Assembly (NCBI GenBank): GCA_963841845.1
Contig: CAWJEG010000005.1
Location: 186,001 to 250,000, forward strand
DNA from: CAVVGZ01 sp963841845
Lineage (GTDB): Bacteria > Chloroflexota > Anaerolineae > Anaerolineales > Anaerolineaceae
Direction: 5' to 3'
DNA length: 64,000 nucleotides
This document shows, one piece after another, positions 8,509-16,710 of the stretch. How positions within the stretch are numbered: position 1 is the stretch's first letter; every line of letters starts with the position of its first letter. Position numbers and translations under genes: made by a program. Under the pieces are notes generated by a model. It had not been told where the DNA came from and ran no database searches. It saw nothing but the letters and a program-made list of their open reading frames with translations.

Positions 8509-8537
8509 ATTATACCTTTCGAAAAGGTATCTGTCAA
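8509..8537 (-). promoter_or_regulatory. Consensus sigma-70 promoter with palindromic spacer
   Basis: On the minus strand TTGACA (8537-8532), exactly 17 bases, then TATAAT (8514-8509). The spacer and the first -10 bases form a perfect palindrome, ATACCTTT-TCG-AAAGGTAT (8530-8512), which looks like an operator. It drives the S1-domain gene. Confidence 0.8.
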
Positions 8538-8649
8538 ACTTATCTGGCAACATTATTGCTTCAGATCCGCATGAATGTTCAATCCCAAATTCCGAAGGAT
8601 TCCTGTAGGGATACCCGGAATACGCAGCTTACTTCAAGAACAGACAGGC

Positions 8650-8680
8650 AAAAAAAACTTGGTAATTGAAAGCACTACCT
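8650..8680 (-). terminator. Probable terminator after the S41 protease gene
   Basis: On the minus strand an imperfect hairpin (GGTAGTG with CAATTACC, one bulge) is followed by AAG and an eight-T run. Confidence 0.5.
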
Positions 8681-8732
8681 CCCTGGTGATAGCTGAAACC
8701 ATCCTGCTGGGAATTGTAATGCTCTTTCACAT

Positions 8733-10004
8733 TCAGGGATTGAGAAGCAGTTCAATTGCTTTTTCTAACTGTGGATCTTTATCTGCTTCAATATCCTCGT
8801 CAGTAATTTCCACCAGCACATCCGGTGTCAGTCCCTGCTTGTGTATCTGACGCTCATTTGGGGTTAGCCAGTGTGCTGTGGTTACACTTACTGCTCCATT
8901 ATCATTCCTCAAAGGAATCCAATTTTGAACCAAACCTTTTCCAAATGTGGTAGTGCCCACTAGAGTACCGCGCTCATAATCTTGGACAGCGCCGGCAGTA
9001 ATTTCGGATGCAGATGCTGTACCCTCATTCACCAGGACAACCAGAGGTATTTCCAGGGCTTTGCCTCCACGATTCGTCTCCCAGGTCTGCCTGGTCCCAT
9101 CGCCATATTCCTGGTATAAAACCGTTTTTCCTGCTTCAATAAATTCCGATACAACATCAACTGCGGTAGTCAGGTAACCACCGCTGTTGTTGCGCAAATC
9201 CAGCACCAATCCATCCGGATTTGATTCCATAAGCCTGGAAAGTTCTTTACTCAAATCTTTTCCTGTATCCTCGCCAAAGGTGTACAGGCGTATATATCCA
9301 ATATTATCATCCAGCATTTTCGCTTCGAGGCTTGGAATTAAAATGTTTTCACGGATGATTTTAAATTCCAATGGTTCAGCTAAATCTTCACGCTCGATGG
9401 ATAAGACAACCTCTGTCCCTGCAGGACCTAATATCCGCCGGAGGACAAGGTCCCCAGGAATGCCGGTCATGTCTTCCCCATCAATTGCAATGACGATGTC
9501 GCCAGCCTTTAGCCCCGCCTTTTCAGCAGGAGAACCCGGCATAGGACTGATAATGGCCAGGTATTCCCCTGTAATGTCCACCCAGGCGCCAATCCCCTCA
9601 TAATCACCTTCAAGTGTGACTGAGTTCTGCTGGTATTGGAACGGGTCCATATAGGATGTATACGGATCATCCAGGGATTGGAGCATGCCTCGTATGGCTC
9701 CCTGCATTAATTTCTCTTCATCCACCGGTTGGGTGACATACTGCTCATTAACAATCTGCCATGATTCCCAGAAAGGCTTAAATAGCTCTTCCAGATCTTG
9801 GTCTTCATCTGCAGTGACAGGATCTATAACCTCTTCCAGGTCCGGTGGAAGCAAGGTTTTCAAAAAACCCAGCGATTCTGGAATATTTTGAATAGCGATG
9901 TGATCTGAAGTCAATCCTAATACCATCCCTCCTAAAAAGACATTGAGAAATAAAAATAGGATAAACAAGCTAATCAGAAAAATTTTTAATATTTTTTTGT
10001 TCAT
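8733..10004 (-). CDS. Carboxyl-terminal processing protease (S41) with PDZ domain
   Basis: A 423-residue CtpA/Prc-type serine protease anchored by an N-terminal transmembrane helix (residues 5-30), acting outside the membrane. After a helical segment the PDZ domain spans about residues 125-215 (GIGAWVDI, SPAEKAGLKAGDIVIAIDGED). The protease core shows VLDLRNNSGG, the nucleophile Ser in EGTASASEI, and the general-base Lys in TTFGKGLVQ, so it should be active. The length is normal for the family. It follows the small membrane-protein gene on the same strand and ends in its own terminator. Confidence 0.95.
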   Translation of the reverse strand: MNKKILKIFLISLFILFLFLNVFLGGMVLGLTSDHIAIQNIPESLGFLKTLLPPDLEEVIDPVTADEDQDLEELFKPFWESWQIVNEQYVTQPVDEEKLMQGAIRGMLQSLDDPYTSYMDPFQYQQNSVTLEGDYEGIGAWVDITGEYLAIISPMPGSPAEKAGLKAGDIVIAIDGEDMTGIPGDLVLRRILGPAGTEVVLSIEREDLAEPLEFKIIRENILIPSLEAKMLDDNIGYIRLYTFGEDTGKDLSKELSRLMESNPDGLVLDLRNNSGGYLTTAVDVVSEFIEAGKTVLYQEYGDGTRQTWETNRGGKALEIPLVVLVNEGTASASEITAGAVQDYERGTLVGTTTFGKGLVQNWIPLRNDNGAVSVTTAHWLTPNERQIHKQGLTPDVLVEITDEDIEADKDPQLEKAIELLLNP

Positions 10005-10070
10005 AACATAGAAATCCTGTCAGGATAAGAAATACTTTTATTAATTAATAGAGTAACCATAGGAGTGAGC

Positions 10071-10322
10071 TTATTCTCGTTTATGGAGACGATCCCGATC
10101 CTTTGATTGCAAACGGTCAACCATGTTTGACAGGTTTTCAAGCTGGTCATCCTCTGGTTTCCATGGCTGCTTCAGCCTGTTGCCGGCTTTTCGAATGATA
10201 TCAATTTCAGAAGGTCCATTTTTGCCGCGCAGTGCTTGCAATAAGTAAAAATTGATTCCCAGAACAAACAATATGATCAATACAAGCGCAAAATAGCCTG
10301 CTGGACTGATCGGTTCAGCCAT
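10071..10322 (-). CDS. Small single-pass membrane protein
   Basis: An 83-residue protein with one hydrophobic segment (about residues 9-29) and a charged C-terminal half. Its start overlaps the 3' end of the HAD phosphatase gene by 8 bases, supporting translational coupling and a real gene. No family recognised. Confidence 0.65.
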   Translation of the reverse strand: MAEPISPAGYFALVLIILFVLGINFYLLQALRGKNGPSEIDIIRKAGNRLKQPWKPEDDQLENLSNMVDRLQSKDRDRLHKRE

Positions 10323-10971
10323 GAAATTTCCCTGTCGTGTTGTAAGGGATTACATGCGGCAAATCAGCCAGACTTTCTATCCGCAAATGTGTATTTTGTC
10401 CGATATCACGGTCTCCTACCATAACGGTTGAAATATTTACCTGCCGTGCAGTTTCCAGATTAATTATCCGGTCATCAATCATCACACACTTTTCAGGAAA
10501 AGTTACACCAGCAATATCCATGGCAATATGGTATGCCTCAATTTGCGGTTTGCAAAAGGGGGCAATATCGAAGATATCAATGATTCCATCAAAACACTCA
10601 ACGATATCCAAATGTTCCATTACACGAATTGCATGATTTCTATCAGCGTTGGTGAAGATATATTTTCTTAATGGATAACGGGAAAGCATTTCCTTCAAAT
10701 CCGGCGAGGGCTTAAGAAAATGTCCCAGAGGGATATCATGTACAAAATTCAGATAATCTTCCTGGCTGATTTCATACAAAGCCATCAAACCTCGCAGCGT
10801 TGTTCCGTACTCGCGGTATAAACGGGTCCGGATATCGGGTATTTCATCCGGCGGAAAGTGCATTCTTTCCAATAAGTACAGATTGATGCGGTTACCAATC
10901 TCTTCCCAGAGCCCGTTCGAGGTTGGATAAACGGTTTCATCCAGATCAACCAACATCCATTGATAATTCAT
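10315..10971 (-). CDS. HAD-family pyrimidine 5'-nucleotidase-like phosphatase
   Basis: A 218-residue haloacid-dehalogenase hydrolase. Motif I is VDLDETVYP (nucleophile Asp and acid Asp), motif II IFTNAD, motif III the Lys in FCKPQIEAY, and motif IV MIDDRIINLETA. The VDLDxTLY start and helical cap with RLYREYGTTLRG resemble the SDT1/PPM-type pyrimidine 5'-nucleotidases, so dephosphorylation of a nucleoside monophosphate is likely; the substrate is inferred. It overlaps the downstream membrane-protein gene by 8 bases. Confidence 0.85.
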   Translation of the reverse strand: MNYQWMLVDLDETVYPTSNGLWEEIGNRINLYLLERMHFPPDEIPDIRTRLYREYGTTLRGLMALYEISQEDYLNFVHDIPLGHFLKPSPDLKEMLSRYPLRKYIFTNADRNHAIRVMEHLDIVECFDGIIDIFDIAPFCKPQIEAYHIAMDIAGVTFPEKCVMIDDRIINLETARQVNISTVMVGDRDIGQNTHLRIESLADLPHVIPYNTTGKFHG

Positions 10972-11069
10972 GTCCTGAGTATACCCGATGCAGAAATGAA
11001 TTGGACTTCCTGGAATTTAGTATTACATGAGAAAATTCTTATGTTGGAATTTACCATATTCAACCCCAC

Positions 11070-11807
11070 TCAATGCGAGAAAACTAACCGGATGAGGGAC
11101 AATGGAAATGCTAAAATCAGGTGTAATCCCAGACTGATGGCCATAACCATGAGCAATGAATCTAAAATGATGGTAAGCCATGGGAAGAGAATATCAAAAA
11201 CCTTGTCCCCCACCCCGGCAAAAATAAAAATTATGGCTAATATTCCAATAAACAATGATATTGGCAGCCATGAACGGCGGTCTGAGGATGATGGGAGCAT
11301 GGTGCTGCTGATGGTAAACGCCAGGTAAAACCACAACCAGAAATCGGGTAATTCAGGCAGCTCCTTGAGGGAATTCCATATGGCAGGAAAATCCCCATTA
11401 AACAATTGGACAATCATGGGGGCAAATCCCAACTGATAAATACCAAGATATGCAACAACAATACTCCCCGAAATAAGCGGGGCAATCCCAATTAAGGTAT
11501 CACGAAAAGGGTCAGTGCGAGCTGTTTCTAGATACCCCAGCCGAAGTTTTCCTCCCGGAACAATAGTTGGGATAATGGAAAAACGTCCGGTTTTTACTCC
11601 GAGCACCCTGGCGGTTATATAATGACTGCCCTCATGCAGAACAACTCCTGGAAAGAGGAGCAGTGAAAATATTCCCAAGGAAAGCTGACTGCTTCGAGTC
11701 AGGATGAGGAGAACTGCCTGAAGTTCGGCATGCAGCCAGCGCTGGACAAAAATGAAAACAAAGAAAAATGCCAGCAGCAGCCCGGGGCTGCCCATCGATT
11801 CAAGCAT
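11070..11807 (-). CDS. M50-like integral membrane zinc metalloprotease
   Basis: A 245-residue polytopic membrane protein with about six hydrophobic segments. The motif HEGSHYITARVLGV (about residues 58-71) lies in a membrane helix, fitting the HExxH zinc site of site-2-protease-like M50 enzymes. A second, Asp-containing motif is not clear. The start overlaps the stop of tpiA (TAATG), so it is translationally coupled to tpiA. Function beyond putative intramembrane proteolysis is unknown. Confidence 0.72.
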   Translation of the reverse strand: MLESMGSPGLLLAFFFVFIFVQRWLHAELQAVLLILTRSSQLSLGIFSLLLFPGVVLHEGSHYITARVLGVKTGRFSIIPTIVPGGKLRLGYLETARTDPFRDTLIGIAPLISGSIVVAYLGIYQLGFAPMIVQLFNGDFPAIWNSLKELPELPDFWLWFYLAFTISSTMLPSSSDRRSWLPISLFIGILAIIFIFAGVGDKVFDILFPWLTIILDSLLMVMAISLGLHLILAFPLSLIRLVFSH

Positions 11808-12565
11808 TACTTCGCCGCTGTTTTGGCGATATTAACAAATTCCTCTGCTTTCAGACTTGCTCCGCCAATCAATGCACCATCAATATCTGTCTGGCCAAAA
11901 AACTCCCCCGCATTCTTTGAACTTACCGATCCCCCATATACTACACGCATTTCTTGTGCTGCAATTTCACCGTATAATTCCGCCAGGGTCGGGCGGATGA
12001 TGACATTAACAACTGCGTTAGCTTGCTCCCCGCTGGCTGCCCGGCCGGTTCCAATTGCCCAAACGGGTTCATAAGCAATCACAACTTTATCCAGGTTGTC
12101 CCTGCTGATTTCATATAAACCGCCGTGTATCTGGGTGATGATCACCTCGGCTGTTTTATTGGCTTCTTTCTCTGCAAGGGTTTCCCCAATGCAAAGGATA
12201 GGAAGTAGTCCATGCGATAATGCCGCTTTCATTTTTTTATTTACGGTTTCATTCGTTTCACCGAAATATGTACGCCTTTCTGAATGACCAATAATCACAT
12301 AATCGCAAAATTCTTTTACCATGGATGGGGATATCTCGCCTGTATAAGCCCCTGCTTCTTCCCAAAACAGGTTTTGTGCACCTAATTTAACATCCGTACC
12401 AGCCAATAATGCCGCAGCTGGTACCAGGTTCATAAACGGGGGACAAATGACCCTGTCAATGGAATTTAGTTCAATCAGACCTGGTAACATCTGGTTGATC
12501 AGCTCACGAGCAGAAGCCACCGTTTGATTCATTTTCCAATTTCCGGCAATAAATGGTTTTCTCAT
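11807..12565 (-). CDS. tpiA: Triosephosphate isomerase
   Basis: A full-length 252-residue TIM-barrel enzyme interconverting dihydroxyacetone phosphate and glyceraldehyde 3-phosphate. It begins FIAGNWKMN (catalytic Asn and Lys), has the electrophile His in IIGHSERR, the catalytic Glu in VIAYEPVWAIGTG (loop 6) and the phosphate-binding VVYGGSV. The ATG at 12565 follows AAAGGAGT. It heads a two-gene unit with the membrane protease. Confidence 0.98.
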   Translation of the reverse strand: MRKPFIAGNWKMNQTVASARELINQMLPGLIELNSIDRVICPPFMNLVPAAALLAGTDVKLGAQNLFWEEAGAYTGEISPSMVKEFCDYVIIGHSERRTYFGETNETVNKKMKAALSHGLLPILCIGETLAEKEANKTAEVIITQIHGGLYEISRDNLDKVVIAYEPVWAIGTGRAASGEQANAVVNVIIRPTLAELYGEIAAQEMRVVYGGSVSSKNAGEFFGQTDIDGALIGGASLKAEEFVNIAKTAAK

Positions 12566-12957
12566 TTTCTATACTCCTTTTTATATCCATTATTTTTCTA
12601 ATAATAACAATTATTCAGTCAATTGGTCAGTCTGAAATGGACAAAAATAGAATTTACCCTGTTCGTTGATTTAGCAATTTTAATCGACCACAAAAAGATA
12701 CCAAAAAATAATAATTTATATTACCACTTTCACAATGATTATTCCTGGCAGAATTTTGGCGTCAGGATAGCAATTATTCAAATAAAAAGGATATTATTTT
12801 GCGTTTCATCAGGGTGAATGGTTTCACCCTGATGAAATACCATTATTAAGTAATATTTCCCGGCTGAAAATATTATTTTTTGTCAATGACCAATGTCACT
12901 CCTTTCAGGATTTATGCCACTTCACAATCGAAAGCACACCCTTTAACATAAAAAATA
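12566..12957. other. Intergenic region upstream of tpiA and the cNMP-binding gene
   Basis: 392 AT-rich bases between divergent genes. The only clear structure is a perfect 15-bp hairpin at 12804-12837. A TTGACT on the minus strand may be part of the tpiA promoter. No gene supported. Confidence 0.5.
12804..12837. repeat. Perfect 15-bp inverted repeat (hairpin)
   Basis: TTTCATCAGGGTGAA (12804-12818) and its exact complement (12823-12837) flank the loop TGGT. No T-run follows on either strand, so it is not a classical terminator. It lies 120 bases upstream of the cyclic-nucleotide-binding gene. Confidence 0.7.
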
Positions 12958-13455
12958 ATGTTTTTATTAGATTATTCCCATCTGCCAATATTCAAAGATT
13001 TGAGTAGATTCGAACTTGACCTCCTCGATTCGATGATGGAGGTGAAGTCTTACGATTCAAACCAGATAATCTTCGAGCAAGGCTCCAAGGTGGCTTTTCT
13101 ATATATATTACTCAAGGGCGAAGTTACTATCCATTACAAGCCTTATGATGGACCGACCATTGTCGTAGCCACAATCCAACCGGGGGGGGTCTTTGGTTGG
13201 TCTGCGATTGTCGGTCGTGAAGAGTACACATCGAAAGCTAATGCAGTTCTATCCAGTTTAACCTACCGCATAACCGCACAAAATGTTAGACTATTATGCA
13301 ACGAGTATCCTGAGGTAGGAGAGAAGTTTATCGACAGGTTGATCAACAGAATGACGGATAGAATAAACCATTCTGAAAATCAAGTGAAAGACTCACTCCT
13401 CCAGGGTATGAAAATGATCGATATGTACGGTGGGAGTAAGATAAATAATGGCTGA
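12958..13455 (+). CDS. Cyclic-nucleotide-binding domain protein without a DNA-binding domain
   Basis: A 165-residue protein with one cNMP-binding (Crp/Fnr sensor) beta-roll, about residues 8-125: LPIFKDLSRFEL, YDSNQIIFEQG, FLYILLKGEVTIHY, PGGVFGWSAIVGREEYTSKANA. A helix follows, but no helix-turn-helix, so it is probably a sensor or partner subunit, not a transcription factor. There is no obvious Shine-Dalgarno before the ATG. Its end overlaps the NifU-like gene by 8 bases, suggesting joint expression and function. Confidence 0.85.
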   Translation: MFLLDYSHLPIFKDLSRFELDLLDSMMEVKSYDSNQIIFEQGSKVAFLYILLKGEVTIHYKPYDGPTIVVATIQPGGVFGWSAIVGREEYTSKANAVLSSLTYRITAQNVRLLCNEYPEVGEKFIDRLINRMTDRINHSENQVKDSLLQGMKMIDMYGGSKINNG

Positions 13456-13699
13456 ACATAATCACAAAAATTTTTCTTTGGAAGCGCAGGTTAAGGGATT
13501 GGTTGAGCAGCTGGATGCTTATATCAGCCAGTATCACGGCGGCACCGTAGAACTGGTTTCTTTTGAAGGTGATGTATTAACGGTTCATCTGGGAGGGGCC
13601 TGCGAAGCGTGTGACCTTCAGGAAACTACTTTAAAAGGCTGGGTAGAAGGAACGGTAAAACAATTTTTCCCGGAAATTGAAAAAGTAGAACGGGTATAA
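13448..13699 (+). CDS. NifU C-terminal domain (Nfu-type) iron-sulfur scaffold-like protein
   Basis: An 83-residue protein matching the NifU C-terminal domain: YHGGTVELVSFEGDVLTVHLGGACEACDLQ. The CxxC (CEAC) is the motif that holds a bridging 4Fe-4S cluster in Nfu proteins. A role in cluster delivery is likely. It overlaps the upstream cNMP-binding gene, an uncommon pairing. A terminator follows at 13870-13932. Confidence 0.85.
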   Translation: MAEHNHKNFSLEAQVKGLVEQLDAYISQYHGGTVELVSFEGDVLTVHLGGACEACDLQETTLKGWVEGTVKQFFPEIEKVERV

Positions 13700-14219
13700 A
13701 AAGAAATTAATTCCGGCCGCCATATCCTGAGTATTTCTCCAATTAATCCAGGGGATTCGTAAATCTTGGCAAATCTTTTGTTTTAGAAATAATGAAGGAA
13801 TTCTATCCTTCAAGGTGTTACTATAATTTAAATATTTTTATCTAACTTAAGTACCCTTGACCAGTATGTAAAAAACCATGCACTCCCAGATTAAAGATTC
13901 CTCGGAGAGTCAACTGGGAAGCCTGTTTTTTTTAGCTATATCGAAATCAATTAAAACCCTCAGAATTAAATAGATGAAAAATTTCGAACAGTAATCAATA
14001 CGGACCGTTTTAATAACAATATATATCGTGCCCCTGATTGCGGATTCCAAAATGATAGGAACGTCCAAAAGAATTACCAGAGAGAGTTTTATCTTCCTCG
14101 GCTGATACTCATAAAAACTAAGAACTTTCAGGAATAATAACCTGATGGATACCCATTGGTTGTTATCTTGATAGCCTCCGGAAAAAGCATGGAACTTAAT
14201 TTCTGGGAATGATCCGAAT
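13700..14219. other. Intergenic region, 520 bases
   Basis: It holds the terminator of the cNMP/NifU operon (13870-13932) and the leader of the first metallophosphoesterase. I see no further gene or repeat. Confidence 0.5.
13870..13932 (+). terminator. Rho-independent terminator
   Basis: TCCCAG (13884-13889) pairs with CTGGGA (13914-13919), with partial pairing extending outward, followed by GCCTG and eight Ts (13925-13932). Confidence 0.65.
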
Positions 14220-15287
14220 ATGTTAAAAAGGAATATCTGGCGGGCAGTATCAATTACGTTTATTTTCCTCAGCCTATCAGCAGGGGTAGCAATCTGTTAC
14301 CTGTCCCCATATTACAATTCACTGCACAAAACCAAAGAAGACAGACTGGTTTCAAATCTGCAAAGCCCATCAATGGACATTCCAATTAAGGAGATCAGTA
14401 AAACAAGCAGACCATCATCCCAGCCAAGTACAAAAACTCCAGTCCCTTCTACCCCACTTCCCTTGCCGCCCACCCATACACAAACTCCTACACCTGCAAT
14501 TTTGGCGGGAGCTGGAGATATCGCCATATGCGGACAGGATGGGGATGATCAGACTGCAGATCTATTGGATGACATCCCTGGTGTCATATTCACAGCCGGA
14601 GATAATTCAAATGAACAGGGAACAATGGAACAATACCAGGAGTGTTTTGACCCCTCCTGGGGCAGGCATTTGTGGAGGATTCGCCCAGCGGCTGGCAACC
14701 ATGATTACGAAACCGCTGATGCTGCTGATTATTATTCATATTTCGGCGATACAGCAGGAAAATCTGGTGAGGGATATTACAGTTACGAAATGGGTGACTG
14801 GCATATCATTGTTCTCAATAGCAACTGCCTGTCAATTGATGGGTGCGGCCCATCTTCACCTCAAATAGCATGGTTAAAAGAGGACCTGGAACGTCATCCC
14901 AACCCGTGCACCCTGGCATACTGGCACCACCCGCGTTGGTCGTCAGGTTATTATGGTGATTCAGACTGGTTGGACACATTCTGGCAGGTTCTTTATGAAC
15001 ACGGAGTTGAACTTATCATTAACGGTCATGACCATTTTTATGAACGATTGGCACCCCAAAATCCGGATGGGGACATCGACCGGAAGCAGGGAATCCGTCA
15101 AATCATTGCGGGAACCGGGGGGGTAGGGAATGATGGTTTTTACGAATTAGCCCAGCACATTGAAGTGCATAACAACGAGGATTTTGGAGTGTTGAAATTG
15201 AGTTTATTTCCTGGGCGTTATGAGTGGGAGTTCTTGCCGGTTGAGGCAGATGGATTTACGGATTCCGGGTCCGACATTTGCCACTGA
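14220..15287 (+). CDS. Secreted calcineurin-like metallophosphoesterase (paralog 1)
   Basis: A 355-residue protein with an N-terminal membrane anchor (residues 10-30), a Pro/Thr/Ser linker (about 60-92) and a purple-acid-phosphatase-like metallophosphoesterase domain. The metal-ligand motifs are in order: GAGDIAIC, FTAGDNSN, AAGNHDY, YWHHPRW, INGHDHFYERL. An extracellular phosphomonoesterase or diesterase role is likely; the substrate is unknown. A second, very similar gene follows at 15658, so this is a tandem duplication. Confidence 0.9.
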   Translation: MLKRNIWRAVSITFIFLSLSAGVAICYLSPYYNSLHKTKEDRLVSNLQSPSMDIPIKEISKTSRPSSQPSTKTPVPSTPLPLPPTHTQTPTPAILAGAGDIAICGQDGDDQTADLLDDIPGVIFTAGDNSNEQGTMEQYQECFDPSWGRHLWRIRPAAGNHDYETADAADYYSYFGDTAGKSGEGYYSYEMGDWHIIVLNSNCLSIDGCGPSSPQIAWLKEDLERHPNPCTLAYWHHPRWSSGYYGDSDWLDTFWQVLYEHGVELIINGHDHFYERLAPQNPDGDIDRKQGIRQIIAGTGGVGNDGFYELAQHIEVHNNEDFGVLKLSLFPGRYEWEFLPVEADGFTDSGSDICH

Positions 15288-15657
15288 GACGTTTCCATCA
15301 TCCCTGGCAAAATGTTCGGACTTGGAAGGATGTCTTGTAACCTCATAAAGATAATTTATGATTAGTTCACATCCATCCTATATGCGCCTGACAATTTGTT
15401 CGCCAGCCCGAAGTGCAAATCTGCCAGATTGGTATGGTTTTCGTTGAATAATCCGATAAACAGACATCAAAATGGGATCAGTATTTTCATTTTGCCGGTT
15501 TGTTTTATTCAGCAAATCTACTCCTGGAAACGGTCTTACGAAGATATATGCAAGCATTGTCAGAAACCATAAAACTTGTTTTAATCTGGCAATAAACACG
15601 GTTACCTGATATCCTTTGGAAAATATATCCAAAGATTGGAGAGGTGCTTAATTTATC
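15288..15657. other. Spacer between the two metallophosphoesterase genes
   Basis: 370 bases containing one possible minus-strand small gene (15378-15632) and the Shine-Dalgarno region (GGAGAGGTG) of the second phosphoesterase. No terminator seen. Confidence 0.4.
15378..15632 (-). CDS. Possible small membrane protein (84 residues)
   Basis: An open frame with a hydrophobic segment (about residues 18-34) and a basic C-terminal half ending AGEQIVRRI. No Shine-Dalgarno precedes the ATG and no family is recognised. It may be a remnant or spurious, but its composition is protein-like and nothing else covers this stretch. Confidence 0.3.
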   Translation of the reverse strand: MDIFSKGYQVTVFIARLKQVLWFLTMLAYIFVRPFPGVDLLNKTNRQNENTDPILMSVYRIIQRKPYQSGRFALRAGEQIVRRI

Positions 15658-16704
15658 GTGAAAACCAGGTATTTCTTAATTGCTCTGCCATTGCTCCTTT
15701 TGATTCTGTGCTTATCGGCAATAATCACAATGAGTCAGATATATCCATATTATCTACGGACTCTCAGAGCTAATGAATTAAATTCGGCAGAAACAGGGCA
15801 GGAATTGACCAGTTCAAACGATCCAATGACCCCATTAAAAAACTTTTTTTTGTCCGATACAACCACTCCCATCCCTCACCCATCTCCTGAACCCATTGCA
15901 ACCCCAGCAGTGTTAGTGGGTGCCGGGGATATTTCCATATGCGGAAGGGATGGGGACAACCTGACTGCAGATTTATTGGATGACATTCCCGGGGTAATAT
16001 TTACACTCGGTGATAATTCTAACGAACAGGGGACAATGGAGCAATATCAGGAATGTTATGATCCAACTTGGGGTAGATATTTACAACGGATTCGTCCATC
16101 GCCTGGCAATCATGATTATGTAACCGACGATGCTGAGGATTACTATGAATATTTTGGCGACGCTGCAGGAGAACCCGGAAAGGGATATTACAGCTATGAT
16201 GTTGGAGGCTGGCACGTCATTTCCCTGAACAGCAATTGTGCTCAGACTGAGGATTGTGAGGAATCGTCACGTCAGATTGACTGGTTGGTGGAGGATCTGG
16301 AACAACACCCCAACCTGTGTACACTTGCTTACTGGCACCATCCACGCTGGGAATCAGATGATGAGGGTGATAGAGATTTTTTGGATACCTTCTGGCAAGT
16401 CCTCTATGATCATGACGTTGAGCTTGTCGTAAACGGTCACGAACATTATTATGAACGACTGGCACCACAAAATCCAGACGGCGACTTTGACATGGATAAG
16501 GGAATCAGGCAATTCACTGTAGGGACCGGAGGGGCAGGATTAAGGGATTATGATGAAAATTCGGACTCCAGCCTGGTTCAGGTACGATCCAATGAGAATT
16601 TTGGCGTGTTGAAATTAAATTTATTTCCTGATTATTATGAGTGGGACTTTATCCCGGTTGGAGGAGACGGTTTCGCAGATTCAGGGTTTGACGTCTGTCA
16701 CTGA
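15658..16704 (+). CDS. Secreted calcineurin-like metallophosphoesterase (paralog 2)
   Basis: A 348-residue paralog of the preceding phosphoesterase with the same architecture: signal or anchor helix, Pro/Thr linker, then the catalytic domain with GAGDISIC, FTLGDNSN, SPGNHDY, YWHHPRW and VNGHEHYYERL. The last motif has HEH where paralog 1 has HDH; all metal-binding His and Asp residues are kept. The start is GTG at 15658 after GGAGAGGTG. It ends only 6 bases before the converging mutM. Confidence 0.9.
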   Translation: MKTRYFLIALPLLLLILCLSAIITMSQIYPYYLRTLRANELNSAETGQELTSSNDPMTPLKNFFLSDTTTPIPHPSPEPIATPAVLVGAGDISICGRDGDNLTADLLDDIPGVIFTLGDNSNEQGTMEQYQECYDPTWGRYLQRIRPSPGNHDYVTDDAEDYYEYFGDAAGEPGKGYYSYDVGGWHVISLNSNCAQTEDCEESSRQIDWLVEDLEQHPNLCTLAYWHHPRWESDDEGDRDFLDTFWQVLYDHDVELVVNGHEHYYERLAPQNPDGDFDMDKGIRQFTVGTGGAGLRDYDENSDSSLVQVRSNENFGVLKLNLFPDYYEWDFIPVGGDGFADSGFDVCH

Positions 16705-16710
16705 AATGAG

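Noticed and set aside
8575..8850. A plus-strand frame between the S1 gene and the S41 protease
   Set aside because: It runs antisense into the protease gene and covers the latter's terminator.
12623..12817. A short frame upstream of the cNMP-binding gene
   Set aside because: Low-complexity AT-rich coding, no start signals, and it runs into the 15-bp hairpin.
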